Of a DNA stretch of 64,000 nt, positions 26,089-34,723 are shown piece by piece. The notes under the pieces are model-generated. The model saw nothing but the letters and a program-made list of their open reading frames with translations, did no database searches and was not told the origin of the DNA. A program made the translations under genes and the position numbers. Origin of the DNA: an uncultured Alphaproteobacteria bacterium (GTDB taxonomy: Bacteria; Pseudomonadota; Alphaproteobacteria; UBA6615). Position 1 is the first letter of the stretch, and every line of letters starts with the position of its first letter. Location of the stretch: contig CALSNJ010000001.1 of the NCBI GenBank assembly GCA_943787745.1, positions 310,001-374,000 of the forward strand, given 5' to 3'.

Positions 26089-27971
26089 TCGGCGGCCTCA
26101 TTCGCGAGCTCGGCGCGTGGCAGGGTCACTGTAAAGATCGCGCCACCCTCGCAGGCGTTCGAAACGGTAATGACGCCGCCGAACCGCCGAATGATTCCAT
26201 GCGTAATGGATAAGCCCAGCCCCATGCCCTCGCCAACATCCTTGGTGGAATAAAACGGGTCGAAAACGTTTTCCAAAACCTCTGCGGGAACGCCGGGTCC
26301 GGTGTCCTGAACACAAACCTGAACACCGCCGGCATCAGATGTGGCTCGGATCGACAAGCTGCGCTCGGGCGTATCTTTCATCGCATCTATGGCATTGGTG
26401 AAGAGGTTCACAAAGACCTGTTGTAAACGAACATCCCCGGCCAAAACGAGCGGCAGATTGTCCGGGGAGTCCAGCACAACCGTGATATCCGATTGAGTGA
26501 GCCGGCCTTCGAGCAGGTTAAGCGCCTCGTGAATGGCTTGTTGCAGTCGGACTGGCCGCGCCGCGACCTGTTCGTTGCGGGAGTAGGTGCGAAGGTTCTT
26601 GATAATGCGCGCCATGCGGTCGGTGAGTTCTGCTATGCCGGTCAGGTTGGACTTTGCCGTTTCGGTACGTTGTCGATCGAGAAAAGCGGCCGCGTTCTCT
26701 GCGTAGGAGCGAATGGCGGCGAGAGGCTGATTGAGTTCGTGGCTGAGGCCGGCGGCCATTTGACCCAGAGCCGCCATTTTGGAGGCCTGAACCAGTTCTG
26801 CCTGAGTTGTCCTGAGCTCTGATTCGGCGCGATGTCGCTCCTCGATCTCGTCTCGCAGTTTGGTGTTCGTTTCCGTCAGGTTTTGGGTGCGCTCAAGAAC
26901 GCGGACCTCGAGTTGTTGGCGCGCGGCTTCCTGAATTGTCATCCGTTCAATCATGCGTCGGCGACGTTGATAGATGTTCGTGGCAATCAGCAGAATGATG
27001 AGCAGAACGGACGTCGCGGCCACGATCGCGGTGTCGACCTGACGTTGGGTGGTCAGGGCGTTTGTGAGGATCAGCACGCGCCAGCCGGAATCGGTCATTT
27101 CACGTTCATGGACAAGAAAGTCTGTTCCGGTTGTTGTGTCGGGTCGACCATTGCTTTGGCCGGGTGGTGGTTGCAGTCGTGCAATCCCATCTGCCGGTCC
27201 GTCGGTGAACGGCAATGTATCGAGTGCTTGTCCGGCATACCGACCTTCGCGGACCAGCCGATCTCGGGTTTGGGTGTCGAGAGGGTTGAGGGTTTGGAAC
27301 CGCCATTCCGGGCGGCTGCTCAGAAATACAACTCCGTCTTCATCAACGATGAGTATTTCGCTGTCGGCGGAGAACCAGAGTGGTTCGAGATTGTCCATCG
27401 CGACCCGAATGACCACGACACCTGCTATTGAAGTCTGTCGGCGCACCGGATGGGCAAAAAAGTAGCTGCGGCCCCGTGTGGATGCATCCACACCGAAATG
27501 GCGGCCGAGACGGCCCTGCATGGCTTCGCGGAAATAAGGCTGGTCGGCAGAACTCGCGGTGCCCCGTGGCTGGGGTGTGGCCCCATCGCTTGATGTTATC
27601 TGGTGGCCGGTGTCATCGAGCAGATAGATTGCCTGGGCCCCGGAAATATTGGCGATATTGCCGAGTTCCTCGGTCAGGATGTCGATGCTTTGTCTGTCGG
27701 TCGGAGCGGCCAGCACGCGTGGTATGGATTCGAGCGAAGAGAGCAGTTTCGGCATATAGATGAATTTTGAGAGTTCGCCGCGCAGGTTTTCGATGACCAG
27801 ATTGAGAGTGCTGTCGCTGCGTTCACGCACGGCCGTTTCGGCCTGATCTCGCGCCCAGTAGGCCGTTCCTACAACGATCGCAGCACTCACGACGAGATAG
27901 ACCGCCAACATCGGCAGGACCAGCCGTTTGCGGGGTGAACGTGCGCTCGTAGGCTCATGCGCAGAGGTCAT
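26085..27971 (-). CDS. dctB: C4-dicarboxylate sensor histidine kinase DctB
   Basis: A 628-residue membrane kinase. An N-terminal membrane segment (LVLPMLAVYLVVSAAIVVG) is followed by a periplasmic dCache-type sensor, a second membrane segment (AATSVLLIILLIATNIYQ), a coiled coil and the kinase. The H-box is ALGQMAAGLSHELNQPLAAI, and the ATP domain has DTGPGVP and GMGLGLSI. The ATG at 27971 is preferred to 28043, which nearly touches the preceding gene. It is paired with dctD by a 4-base overlap. Confidence 0.93.
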   Translation of the reverse strand: MTSAHEPTSARSPRKRLVLPMLAVYLVVSAAIVVGTAYWARDQAETAVRERSDSTLNLVIENLRGELSKFIYMPKLLSSLESIPRVLAAPTDRQSIDILTEELGNIANISGAQAIYLLDDTGHQITSSDGATPQPRGTASSADQPYFREAMQGRLGRHFGVDASTRGRSYFFAHPVRRQTSIAGVVVIRVAMDNLEPLWFSADSEILIVDEDGVVFLSSRPEWRFQTLNPLDTQTRDRLVREGRYAGQALDTLPFTDGPADGIARLQPPPGQSNGRPDTTTGTDFLVHEREMTDSGWRVLILTNALTTQRQVDTAIVAATSVLLIILLIATNIYQRRRRMIERMTIQEAARQQLEVRVLERTQNLTETNTKLRDEIEERHRAESELRTTQAELVQASKMAALGQMAAGLSHELNQPLAAIRSYAENAAAFLDRQRTETAKSNLTGIAELTDRMARIIKNLRTYSRNEQVAARPVRLQQAIHEALNLLEGRLTQSDITVVLDSPDNLPLVLAGDVRLQQVFVNLFTNAIDAMKDTPERSLSIRATSDAGGVQVCVQDTGPGVPAEVLENVFDPFYSTKDVGEGMGLGLSITHGIIRRFGGVITVSNACEGGAIFTVTLPRAELANEAAE

Positions 27972-28009
27972 GCGGCCTTTATCCCTAACATCCGTGGTCG
28001 CCCTTCTTG

Positions 28010-28030
28010 GCCCTCCGCGGAGGGGGGCCG
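28010..28030. repeat. GC palindrome between ldh-like gene and dctB
   Basis: GGCCCTCCGCGGAGGGGGGCC forms a near-perfect stem around CCGCGG. It sits in the gap between the Ldh-family stop and the dctB start. It may separate expression of the two; no T run follows. Confidence 0.45.
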
Positions 28031-28047
28031 GAGCGATCCTCATACCT

Positions 28048-29100
28048 TTATAGCGCGTCCGGCATGGCGATGCCGAGATTGTCGGCTTCTGACTTCAAAC
28101 GGTCCCATGTGCCCTGTGCGAGTGGAATGCCGTTGGCCATACGATCAGTCAGAACCTTGTCGCCCCGTTCACCGGGTGCATAGATCTCCTCGACACCATC
28201 GGCGCGGGGCAGTCCTTTCAGCCCCTTTGCCAGATCGTCGATATCGGACTTGTAGCTGTCGAGTTCGGTGAACGCCGATATATCAATCGCGGCGGCCAGA
28301 CCATTCTGACGGTAGCCGGTTGGTTTGGCGTCCGGGCCGATATTGGGCGTGATCAACGGGTTGGACGCGAACAGGCTGACGAGGCATTCGATCATCATCG
28401 AAAGCCCCGAACCCTTGGCGCCGCCCAGTGGCATCAAAGTCTCGACCGCGTTGGCGTCGTTGGTGTTGTGCCCGTCGGCATCAATGCCCCAGCCGTCGGG
28501 GATCGGTGTGCCGGTGTCCTGCGCGGCGAGAATTTTTCCCATAGAGACTGTGGCCGTGGACATGTCCAGTAGCATCGGTGGGTGTTCGCCGCCAGGGACG
28601 GCGATGGCTATTGGGTTGGTGGATGCCCCGGCTGTTTTCGCACCATGATAGGCCATCATCGGGCGTGACGCTGTCATAACGATGCCCGCAAAGCCCTGTC
28701 GTGCGGCCTGCATGGCAAAATAGCCGATGGCGCCGCCATGGGTGATGTTGCGCACGATGCACCAGCCAAGATGGCATTCACGGGCACGGCCAATGGCTTC
28801 GTCCATCGCTGCGGAAAGTGCGACAGGACCCGGCGCCCAGTCGGAATCGATAACGGCGATGGCACCACTGCGTTTCTCGACCTTCATGTCGGGGCGGGCG
28901 TGGATGTTGCCGTTCTTCATATAGGCGATATAGCGGGGGATGCGGAGGACGCCGTGGGAATCCATGCCGCGCAGATTGGCCCAGACCAGCATGTCGGCCC
29001 ACACCTCAGCGTGTTCATCTGCCACGCCTGAACTTAGAAAGATGTCTTTAGCAAAGCGTTTGAGCGCCTTGGCGGATACGACGTGATCATTCGGGTTCAC
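28048..29100 (-). CDS. Malate/L-lactate dehydrogenase family oxidoreductase
   Basis: A 350-residue protein of the Ldh_2 (YbiC/AllD-like) family of NAD(P)-dependent 2-hydroxyacid or ureidoglycolate dehydrogenases. Typical segments are RGMDSHGVLRIPRY, NITHGGAIGYFA and LMPLGGAKGSGLSMMIE. No classical Rossmann GxGxxG is expected in this family. It overlaps the upstream hydrolase by 4 bases, so the two are coupled. It may oxidise a hydroxyacid imported by the TRAP system; this is context only. Confidence 0.9.
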   Translation of the reverse strand: MNPNDHVVSAKALKRFAKDIFLSSGVADEHAEVWADMLVWANLRGMDSHGVLRIPRYIAYMKNGNIHARPDMKVEKRSGAIAVIDSDWAPGPVALSAAMDEAIGRARECHLGWCIVRNITHGGAIGYFAMQAARQGFAGIVMTASRPMMAYHGAKTAGASTNPIAIAVPGGEHPPMLLDMSTATVSMGKILAAQDTGTPIPDGWGIDADGHNTNDANAVETLMPLGGAKGSGLSMMIECLVSLFASNPLITPNIGPDAKPTGYRQNGLAAAIDISAFTELDSYKSDIDDLAKGLKGLPRADGVEEIYAPGERGDKVLTDRMANGIPLAQGTWDRLKSEADNLGIAMPDAL

Positions 29101-29981
29101 GATTTTTCCTCGGAAATATAGGCACTGGCGCCCGTGGTGTTGGCGTCACGCAGGTGCCAGCATTCCGCTGAGAGGGCTGCGTGAAAGTCATCGATTGCTT
29201 CGTTGAATGCTGCCGGGTCTTCGAGGTTGATCAGGTGGCCAGCCTTGGGGAAGGTGACGAGCCCGGCACTTGGCATGGTGCGTTTGAGAAATATGTTTGT
29301 GTCGATGCAGGGTTCGTCTTCATCGCCGATCATCAACAGGGTGGGGGTCGTCATGGCGGCAAGTTCGGTTTCAAGCTCATAGAGCGAGGGCCGTCCCGCC
29401 TGCACGCGTCGCAGGGTATAGGCCGAGCCCATGGGCGAATGTTCGACAAAATGGTTCGCGAATTCCGTCCAGCCCTTCGGATTTTTGAGTTTGAGCTGGA
29501 TGCGGGTGGCGCTGGATGCAAAGCCGGGCAGGTTCAGGGAGTTCCGGTCGAGAATCGTGTCCGCCAGCGCACGAGTTTCTTCGAGAAAATGCGCGCGTGT
29601 GTCGGGGAATGAGCCCGACCCGCCGCTCGCAGCGACAAGCGATGTCACCCGGTCAGGATGGGCGAGAGCAAACCGCAAACCGGTATAGGCCCCCATGCTC
29701 AGTCCGATCACATGTGCTTGTTCGATTTTGAGCGCATCCAGTACGCCAAGAAGGTCAGCTGTGGCGATGTCTTGTCCGTACGCGTCTTCGCTTTCAGGAA
29801 CCTCTGAAGGCGGATAGCCGCGGGCGCTGTAGGTCACGCACCGGAAGCGGTCCTTGAAGTGATCGACCTGATGTCGCCATGACCGATGGTCGCCGCCGAA
29901 CTCATGGACAAAAACCATTGCCGGGCCGTCACCGTCGTCCTCCACCCAGAGCTGCGCGCCGTTAATGTCATGATGCGCCAT
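29097..29981 (-). CDS. Alpha/beta hydrolase
   Basis: A 294-residue alpha/beta hydrolase. The nucleophile S95 is in VIGLSMGAYTG, the oxyanion motif is HEFGGDHRSW, and the catalytic histidine is in KAGHLINLEDP near residue 255. It resembles 3-oxoadipate enol-lactonases and related carboxylesterases. It overlaps the Ldh-family gene by 4 bases and starts 5 bases after the methionine-synthase-like gene, so all three are probably one transcript. Confidence 0.9.
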   Translation of the reverse strand: MAHHDINGAQLWVEDDGDGPAMVFVHEFGGDHRSWRHQVDHFKDRFRCVTYSARGYPPSEVPESEDAYGQDIATADLLGVLDALKIEQAHVIGLSMGAYTGLRFALAHPDRVTSLVAASGGSGSFPDTRAHFLEETRALADTILDRNSLNLPGFASSATRIQLKLKNPKGWTEFANHFVEHSPMGSAYTLRRVQAGRPSLYELETELAAMTTPTLLMIGDEDEPCIDTNIFLKRTMPSAGLVTFPKAGHLINLEDPAAFNEAIDDFHAALSAECWHLRDANTTGASAYISEEKS

Positions 29982-29986
29982 GGGAA

Positions 29987-31010
29987 CTAGAGCTCCGCGC
30001 GGACCAGTGCGGCACCAGCGCCCAGTGCCTTGAGCTTGCCCTGAGAAACCTCACGGGGCAGGGGGACCATGCCGCAATTGGTGCAGGGGAAAATCCGTTC
30101 CGGTGAGGTGAACTCCATGGCGTCCCGAATAACCTTGGCGACCTCTTCCGGCGCTTCGGCGGTGAGTGTCGTGACATCAATGGCACCAACAAGCACATCC
30201 TTCTTGCCGTCGAGCAATTTGATCACTTCGAGAGGGACCCGCGATCCGGCGAATTCCAGCGAGACCTGATCGATGTCGCTTTCCGAGAGCGCGGGCAGGA
30301 TGGCTTCATACTGGTCCCAGACGTCGCCCGAGCGTGGCCTTCCACTGCAGGTTTGCCTCGATGCCATAGCCGTAACAAATATGGACCGCCGTCGTGCAAT
30401 CCAGGCCTTCAACCGCACGATTGAGCGCTTCAACGCCCCATGTGGGAACCGCGTCGAGATAGACATTGAAGGCGGGTTCGTCGAATTGAAGGTTATCAAC
30501 ACCGGCGGCAACCAGTTCCTTGGCTTCCTCGTTCAGAATTTCAGCAAAGGCCATCGCCATTTTCGGGCGGTCGCCATAATGCTCGTCGGCCAGCGTATCA
30601 ACGATGGTCATGGGCCCGGGCATGGTGAACTTGAGCGGATGGTCAGTATGCGCGCGGGCGAACTTTACCTCGTCAGTATGGATCGGTCCTTTGCGGCGGA
30701 GGGCAGAGACCACCGTCGGGCAATCCGCGTCATAGCGATCATCGCGGATGCCGATCGTTGTTTTTTTGTCGAAATCGATGCCGTCGATTTTCTCAAGGAT
30801 ACCGTGCACGAAATGCTGGCGCGATTGTTCGCCATCCGTGACGATATCGATCCCGGCTTCTTCCTGATCTCGGATCGCTAGTCGCACCGCGTCATGCTTG
30901 GCCTCTTCCAGACGTGCGGGGTCTTTGGCGGCCCATGGGGCCCAGAGTTTTTCTGGCTCTGCAAGCCATGCCGGCTTGGGCAGGCTGCCTGTAATCGTGG
31001 TCTTCAGCAT
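29987..31010 (-). pseudogene. Cobalamin-independent methionine synthase-like gene with a one-base frameshift
   Basis: Two overlapping frames together encode one MetE-C-terminal-domain-like protein of 340 residues. The first (31010 to about 30332) contains ITGSLPKP, FDEPAFN and HICYGYG. The second (about 30330 to 29987) contains VSLEFAG and CTNCGMVPL. These give the expected His, Cys and Glu zinc ligands. One extra G in the GGG run at 30329-30331 breaks the frame at CTC-GGG-CGA. The 1,024-base span is 3n+1, as expected for a single insertion. It could be a real mutation or a sequencing error. Such stand-alone domains transfer methyl groups to thiols. Confidence 0.82.
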
Positions 31011-31146
31011 AGAGGGCTCCCCGTCCGTATCGAATTATTTCCGGCCCGCCATCATCGTGACGGTTGGATCGCATGCGCGAATGTCGCATCATCACAGGGC
31101 AGCGGCTCGACCGCAAGAAACAGAAAACGCACCCGGGGGAAAATCT

Positions 31147-31983
31147 ATGAACGTGAATTCTGCGCCGAAAGGCTGGCCTGAAGGAAAGGCGCTTGCCGTC
31201 TCTGTAAATGTCATGTGCGAGGCATGGACGGATGATGCGGCCCCGGGCATTGGCCCAATGGGAAACCCGCTCAAGGCAGGCTTTCTCGACACCCAGGCCC
31301 GTTCCTGGGGTGAGTACGGCATGACTCATGGTGCACCCCGCCTGCTCGATATTGTGGGCGATCTCGGTGTGCCCTGTGGGGCCTATGCCAGTGGCATCAT
31401 TGCCGAGAAATGGCCTGAACTGCTCAAGCGTATCGATGGGGATGGGCATTTTGTCGGGGCTCATGCCTGGATGCAGAACACCCTGCCGGTCTACCAGGAG
31501 CGCGCCGAGGAAGAAGCCGACCTGAAAAAGGGCATCAAGTTGTTCGAGGATGTGATCGGCAAGGCGCCGAAGGGGTTTTCCAGTCCGCGCGGCACCTTCA
31601 GTCCGAACACGTGTGAGTTGCTCGTCGAAAACGGCTTCACCTGGCACATTGATCACTTCAATACCGATCTGCCCTACCGCCTCGATACGGCAGCCGGTCC
31701 GCTGGCCGCTGTGCCGTTCACGATGGAAATCAACGACCTGCCGATTTACATGCGTTACGGCAACGCGCCGCAGGTTTACTCCGAGACCCTCAAGCGGATT
31801 GTCGACAAATACGATACCATCGGCCGTCCGCCGGCCGTGATCGATATCACCGCCCATGCCCATGTCTTCGGACGTCCCTTTGGCGCGATTGAGTACAAGG
31901 CGGCCATCGAAGCGGTGAAGGATATCGATTGGGTCTGGATGACCACACATGAAGAACTCGCCGCGGCCGTGTATGCGGAATAG
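31147..31983 (+). CDS. Polysaccharide deacetylase-family protein
   Basis: A 278-residue NodB-like fold protein of the type that includes allantoinase PuuE. Segments ALAVSVNVMCEAW, GHFVGAHAW, SSPRGTFSPNT and DITAHAHVFGRP are recognisable. The usual Asp in the first motif is replaced (SVNVMCEAW), so metal binding may differ. The ATG at 31147 follows GGGGGAAAA; the longer frame to 30898 overlaps the divergent gene and is rejected. Its likely substrate is an N-acyl or amide compound rather than a polysaccharide. Confidence 0.8.
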   Translation: MNVNSAPKGWPEGKALAVSVNVMCEAWTDDAAPGIGPMGNPLKAGFLDTQARSWGEYGMTHGAPRLLDIVGDLGVPCGAYASGIIAEKWPELLKRIDGDGHFVGAHAWMQNTLPVYQERAEEEADLKKGIKLFEDVIGKAPKGFSSPRGTFSPNTCELLVENGFTWHIDHFNTDLPYRLDTAAGPLAAVPFTMEINDLPIYMRYGNAPQVYSETLKRIVDKYDTIGRPPAVIDITAHAHVFGRPFGAIEYKAAIEAVKDIDWVWMTTHEELAAAVYAE

Positions 31984-31992
31984 GCAAACGAT

Positions 31993-32748
31993 CTAGATGC
32001 AGCGACCGCCGTCGATTTCCATGCACACGCCGGTGATCAGGGATGCTTCATCCGATGCGAGAAACAGCACCGCATTGGCAACATCCTGAGGCGTCGAGAA
32101 GCGCCCCAGGGGCACCGTCTGACGGAAGGCCTCACGGTTTTCCGGGGTGTCTTCCCCCAGAAATGTGGGCAGTAGCGGTGTTTCGCCAGCGACGGGGTTG
32201 ACCGCGTTGACGCGGATTTGGTCCTCGGCCAGTTCGACGGCCATGGATTTGGTCAGGGTTGTAACCGCGCCCTTTGAGGCGTTGTACCAGGTCAGGCCGG
32301 GGCGCGGCCGGACGGCGGCGGTGGAGGCGATGTTCACGATCGCGCCGCCACCACCTTTGCGCATGACGGGAATGGCGGCATTGGCCGTGTGAAACAGACC
32401 CTTCACGTTGACCGCAAGAATGCGGTCGAGTTCGTCCTCGCTGACCTCCAGCATCGACTTCCGCTTGTGGGCAACCCCGGCATTGTTCACCAGAACATCC
32501 AGACCCCCATGGGTGCTGACAGCGTGATCGGTCAAAGCCTGAACCTCGCTCGCGCTGGTCACATCCGCCTCGAAGAAGCTGGCAGTTCCGCCAGTTGCGG
32601 TGATCTCGGAGGTCACGCGCTGGCCGCCGACGGTGTTCACGTCATTGACGACGATGGTGGCACCTTCGCGGGCAAAGGTCTTGGCTATGCCTTCGCCGAA
32701 GCCCGATCCTGATCCGGTGACGATGGCGATTTTTCCTTTGAGCCGCAT
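31993..32748 (-). CDS. Short-chain dehydrogenase/reductase
   Basis: A 251-residue classical SDR: TGSGSGFGEG cofactor loop, NNAGVAH, and the triad Ser (ASTAA) with YNASKG. It resembles glucose/FabG-type NAD(P)H enzymes of unknown substrate. The ATG at 32748 follows AGGAGAG; 32766 is a less supported start. It converges on the polysaccharide-deacetylase-like gene, 9 bases apart. Confidence 0.9.
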   Translation of the reverse strand: MRLKGKIAIVTGSGSGFGEGIAKTFAREGATIVVNDVNTVGGQRVTSEITATGGTASFFEADVTSASEVQALTDHAVSTHGGLDVLVNNAGVAHKRKSMLEVSEDELDRILAVNVKGLFHTANAAIPVMRKGGGGAIVNIASTAAVRPRPGLTWYNASKGAVTTLTKSMAVELAEDQIRVNAVNPVAGETPLLPTFLGEDTPENREAFRQTVPLGRFSTPQDVANAVLFLASDEASLITGVCMEIDGGRCI

Positions 32749-32856
32749 GTTGTTTCTCTCCTGCATGGGTCCTCCGCGTATTGGGCATACGCGTTGTGCT
32801 TATTCTCGTTGAAAATGCTAACAGCAATGTTCGGGGCAACAAAACGAACAACGGTG

Positions 32857-33825
32857 ATGACCAGTAAACCCAGAATTCTCGTGACGCGCACCTTGATGGA
32901 GGCGAATGAAAATCGTCTCCGTGCGGAATTCGATGCGACGCTGAACCCAGACGATCACATCATGTCCGCAGATGAAATTGTCGCGGCGTCTCATGGCATG
33001 GATGCTTTGCTGATCTGTGTGACAGAGCCGTTAATTGCGACGACGATTGAACGGCTGCCTGACACCGTGAAAGCGATCATGACGCTTTCGGTGGGGATGG
33101 AGCATATCGACCTCGACGCGGCGAAATCGCGTGGCATCGCTGTGCTGAGTACCCCGGATGCGGTTAACGATCCCACGGTCGAAGTGGCCATGTTGTTGAT
33201 GCTCGGTGCCGCCCGACGGGCAACCGAGGGGGCGGCCTTGATGCGCAAGCACGCATGGACCGAATGGACGCCAAGGTTGCTGCTTGGCACAGATGTGACG
33301 AACGGTACGCTGGGTATTTTCGGCATGGGCCGCATCGGACGCACTCTTGCCCAGCGCGCCCGCGGGTTCGACATGACCATTCGTTATCACAACCGTACCC
33401 GGTTGAGCTTTGAGGAGGAGGCGGGTGCGAGCTACTACACATCGATTGAAAGTCTGCTCCCGGCCAGTCCGTTCCTGGCGATCACCGCGCCATCGACACC
33501 CGAGACGCGCGGGTTCTTGAACGCCGAACGTATCGCGCTGTTGCCTGATGGCGCGATCGTGGTGAACATCGCGCGCGGCGAACTGGTCGATGATGACGCG
33601 CTCATTGACGCGCTTAAGTCCGGCAAGGTTGCGGCCGCCGGTCTGGATGTGTTCAACGGCGAACCGACCAATGTGAACCCGGCCTATCTCGAGCTTCCCA
33701 ATGTGTTCATCACGCCGCATATAGGCAGTGCAGCACGCAACGCCCGGGCAGCGATGGGCGACATGCTCATGGATGGCCTCAATCTGTTGCTGGCCGGTGA
33801 GCCGGTTCCCAATCGGGTGGTGTGA
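32857..33825 (+). CDS. D-2-hydroxyacid dehydrogenase
   Basis: A 322-residue NAD-dependent D-isomer dehydrogenase of the glyoxylate/hydroxypyruvate reductase type. The nucleotide motif is GIFGMGRIGR. The catalytic Arg is in NIARGELVDD and the His in ITPHIGSAARNAR, with a Glu between them in GLDVFNGEPTN. Start choice is uncertain: ATG at 32857, 32827 and 32794 all lie in frame, and none has a clear ribosome site. Its stop overlaps the next gene start (GTGA). Confidence 0.9.
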   Translation: MTSKPRILVTRTLMEANENRLRAEFDATLNPDDHIMSADEIVAASHGMDALLICVTEPLIATTIERLPDTVKAIMTLSVGMEHIDLDAAKSRGIAVLSTPDAVNDPTVEVAMLLMLGAARRATEGAALMRKHAWTEWTPRLLLGTDVTNGTLGIFGMGRIGRTLAQRARGFDMTIRYHNRTRLSFEEEAGASYYTSIESLLPASPFLAITAPSTPETRGFLNAERIALLPDGAIVVNIARGELVDDDALIDALKSGKVAAAGLDVFNGEPTNVNPAYLELPNVFITPHIGSAARNARAAMGDMLMDGLNLLLAGEPVPNRVV

Positions 33826-34721
33826 ACGCGATGACGCGCATGTCCCACGGCGCGTCACTATTTGCCGCATTGCCCGGACCCGCACGTGGCGCGATCTGGA
33901 TGCTCGGAGCGTCGGTTTTCTTTGGCACCCAGGGGCCATTGGTCCGGTTTTCTGTCGCCGACGGTGCCGACCCGATGGTCATCACGTTTGTGCGCTCCTT
34001 TGTGCTGTTTCTGCTGATGCTGCCGTGGATCCTGCGGCATCGCCGAACGACCTTGCGATCCAAACGCCCGGGCGCGCAGATCTTGCGCAGTGTATTTTCC
34101 ATGGGTGGATTGATCCTGCTCGTCTACGCCCAGACAAAACTGCCGTTGGCAGAGGTTTCGGCACTTACCTTTGCTGCGCCTTTGTTCGGGACAATCGGTG
34201 CCGCCCTTTTGTTGGGTGAAGTCGTGCGCCTTCAGCGCTGGATCGCAACGCTGGTTGGGTTTGTGGGGGTCTGGCTTGTCCTGCGCCCCGGCATGTCTGA
34301 GGTCGATCCATTCTTTGTTCTGCCGCTGATATCGGCGGTCTTCATTGCGGCCTCCAACCTGATGATCCGATCACTATCCCATCGGGATTCGCCGGAAACG
34401 ACGATTGCGTGGCTGGCGATGGTGTCTGTTCCGATCACGCTCGTGCCAGCGCTGTTCTTTTGGTCATGGCCCGAGCCCATGGCCTTCGTCTGGATGTCCA
34501 TGCTGGGCGTGACCGCTCTGAGTGCGCATTACTGCCTGACTCAGGCGTTCACGGCTGCCGAGGCATCTGCCGTGTTGCCCTATGACTATTCACGTCTGAT
34601 TGTGACCTCGACTTTTGGCTTCCTCCTGTTTGCCGAGGTGCCAACCATCTGGACCTGGGTCGGGGGTGCGGTGATCGTCGGGGCTGTTGTCTATATGGCG
34701 CGTCGCGGAAACGCCCATTGA
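33822..34721 (+). CDS. EamA/DMT family transporter
   Basis: A 299-residue ten-segment membrane protein of the DMT superfamily (for example GAIWMLGASVFFGTQGPLV and GAVIVGAVVYMARRG). A GTG start at 33822 makes a four-base overlap with the preceding dehydrogenase; ATG 33831 is an alternative. Coupling suggests it carries the hydroxyacid or keto acid handled by that enzyme. It converges on the AceE-like gene with 2 bases between. Confidence 0.88.
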   Translation: MNAMTRMSHGASLFAALPGPARGAIWMLGASVFFGTQGPLVRFSVADGADPMVITFVRSFVLFLLMLPWILRHRRTTLRSKRPGAQILRSVFSMGGLILLVYAQTKLPLAEVSALTFAAPLFGTIGAALLLGEVVRLQRWIATLVGFVGVWLVLRPGMSEVDPFFVLPLISAVFIAASNLMIRSLSHRDSPETTIAWLAMVSVPITLVPALFFWSWPEPMAFVWMSMLGVTALSAHYCLTQAFTAAEASAVLPYDYSRLIVTSTFGFLLFAEVPTIWTWVGGAVIVGAVVYMARRGNAH

Positions 34722-34723
34722 GC

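Noticed and set aside
31010-31147. SAM or cobalamin riboswitch before the methionine-synthase-like gene
   Set aside because: The gap is short and shows none of the conserved helices.
30892-31950. Minus-strand 352-codon frame opposite the polysaccharide-deacetylase-like gene
   Set aside because: No recognisable domain; composition is that of an antisense shadow.
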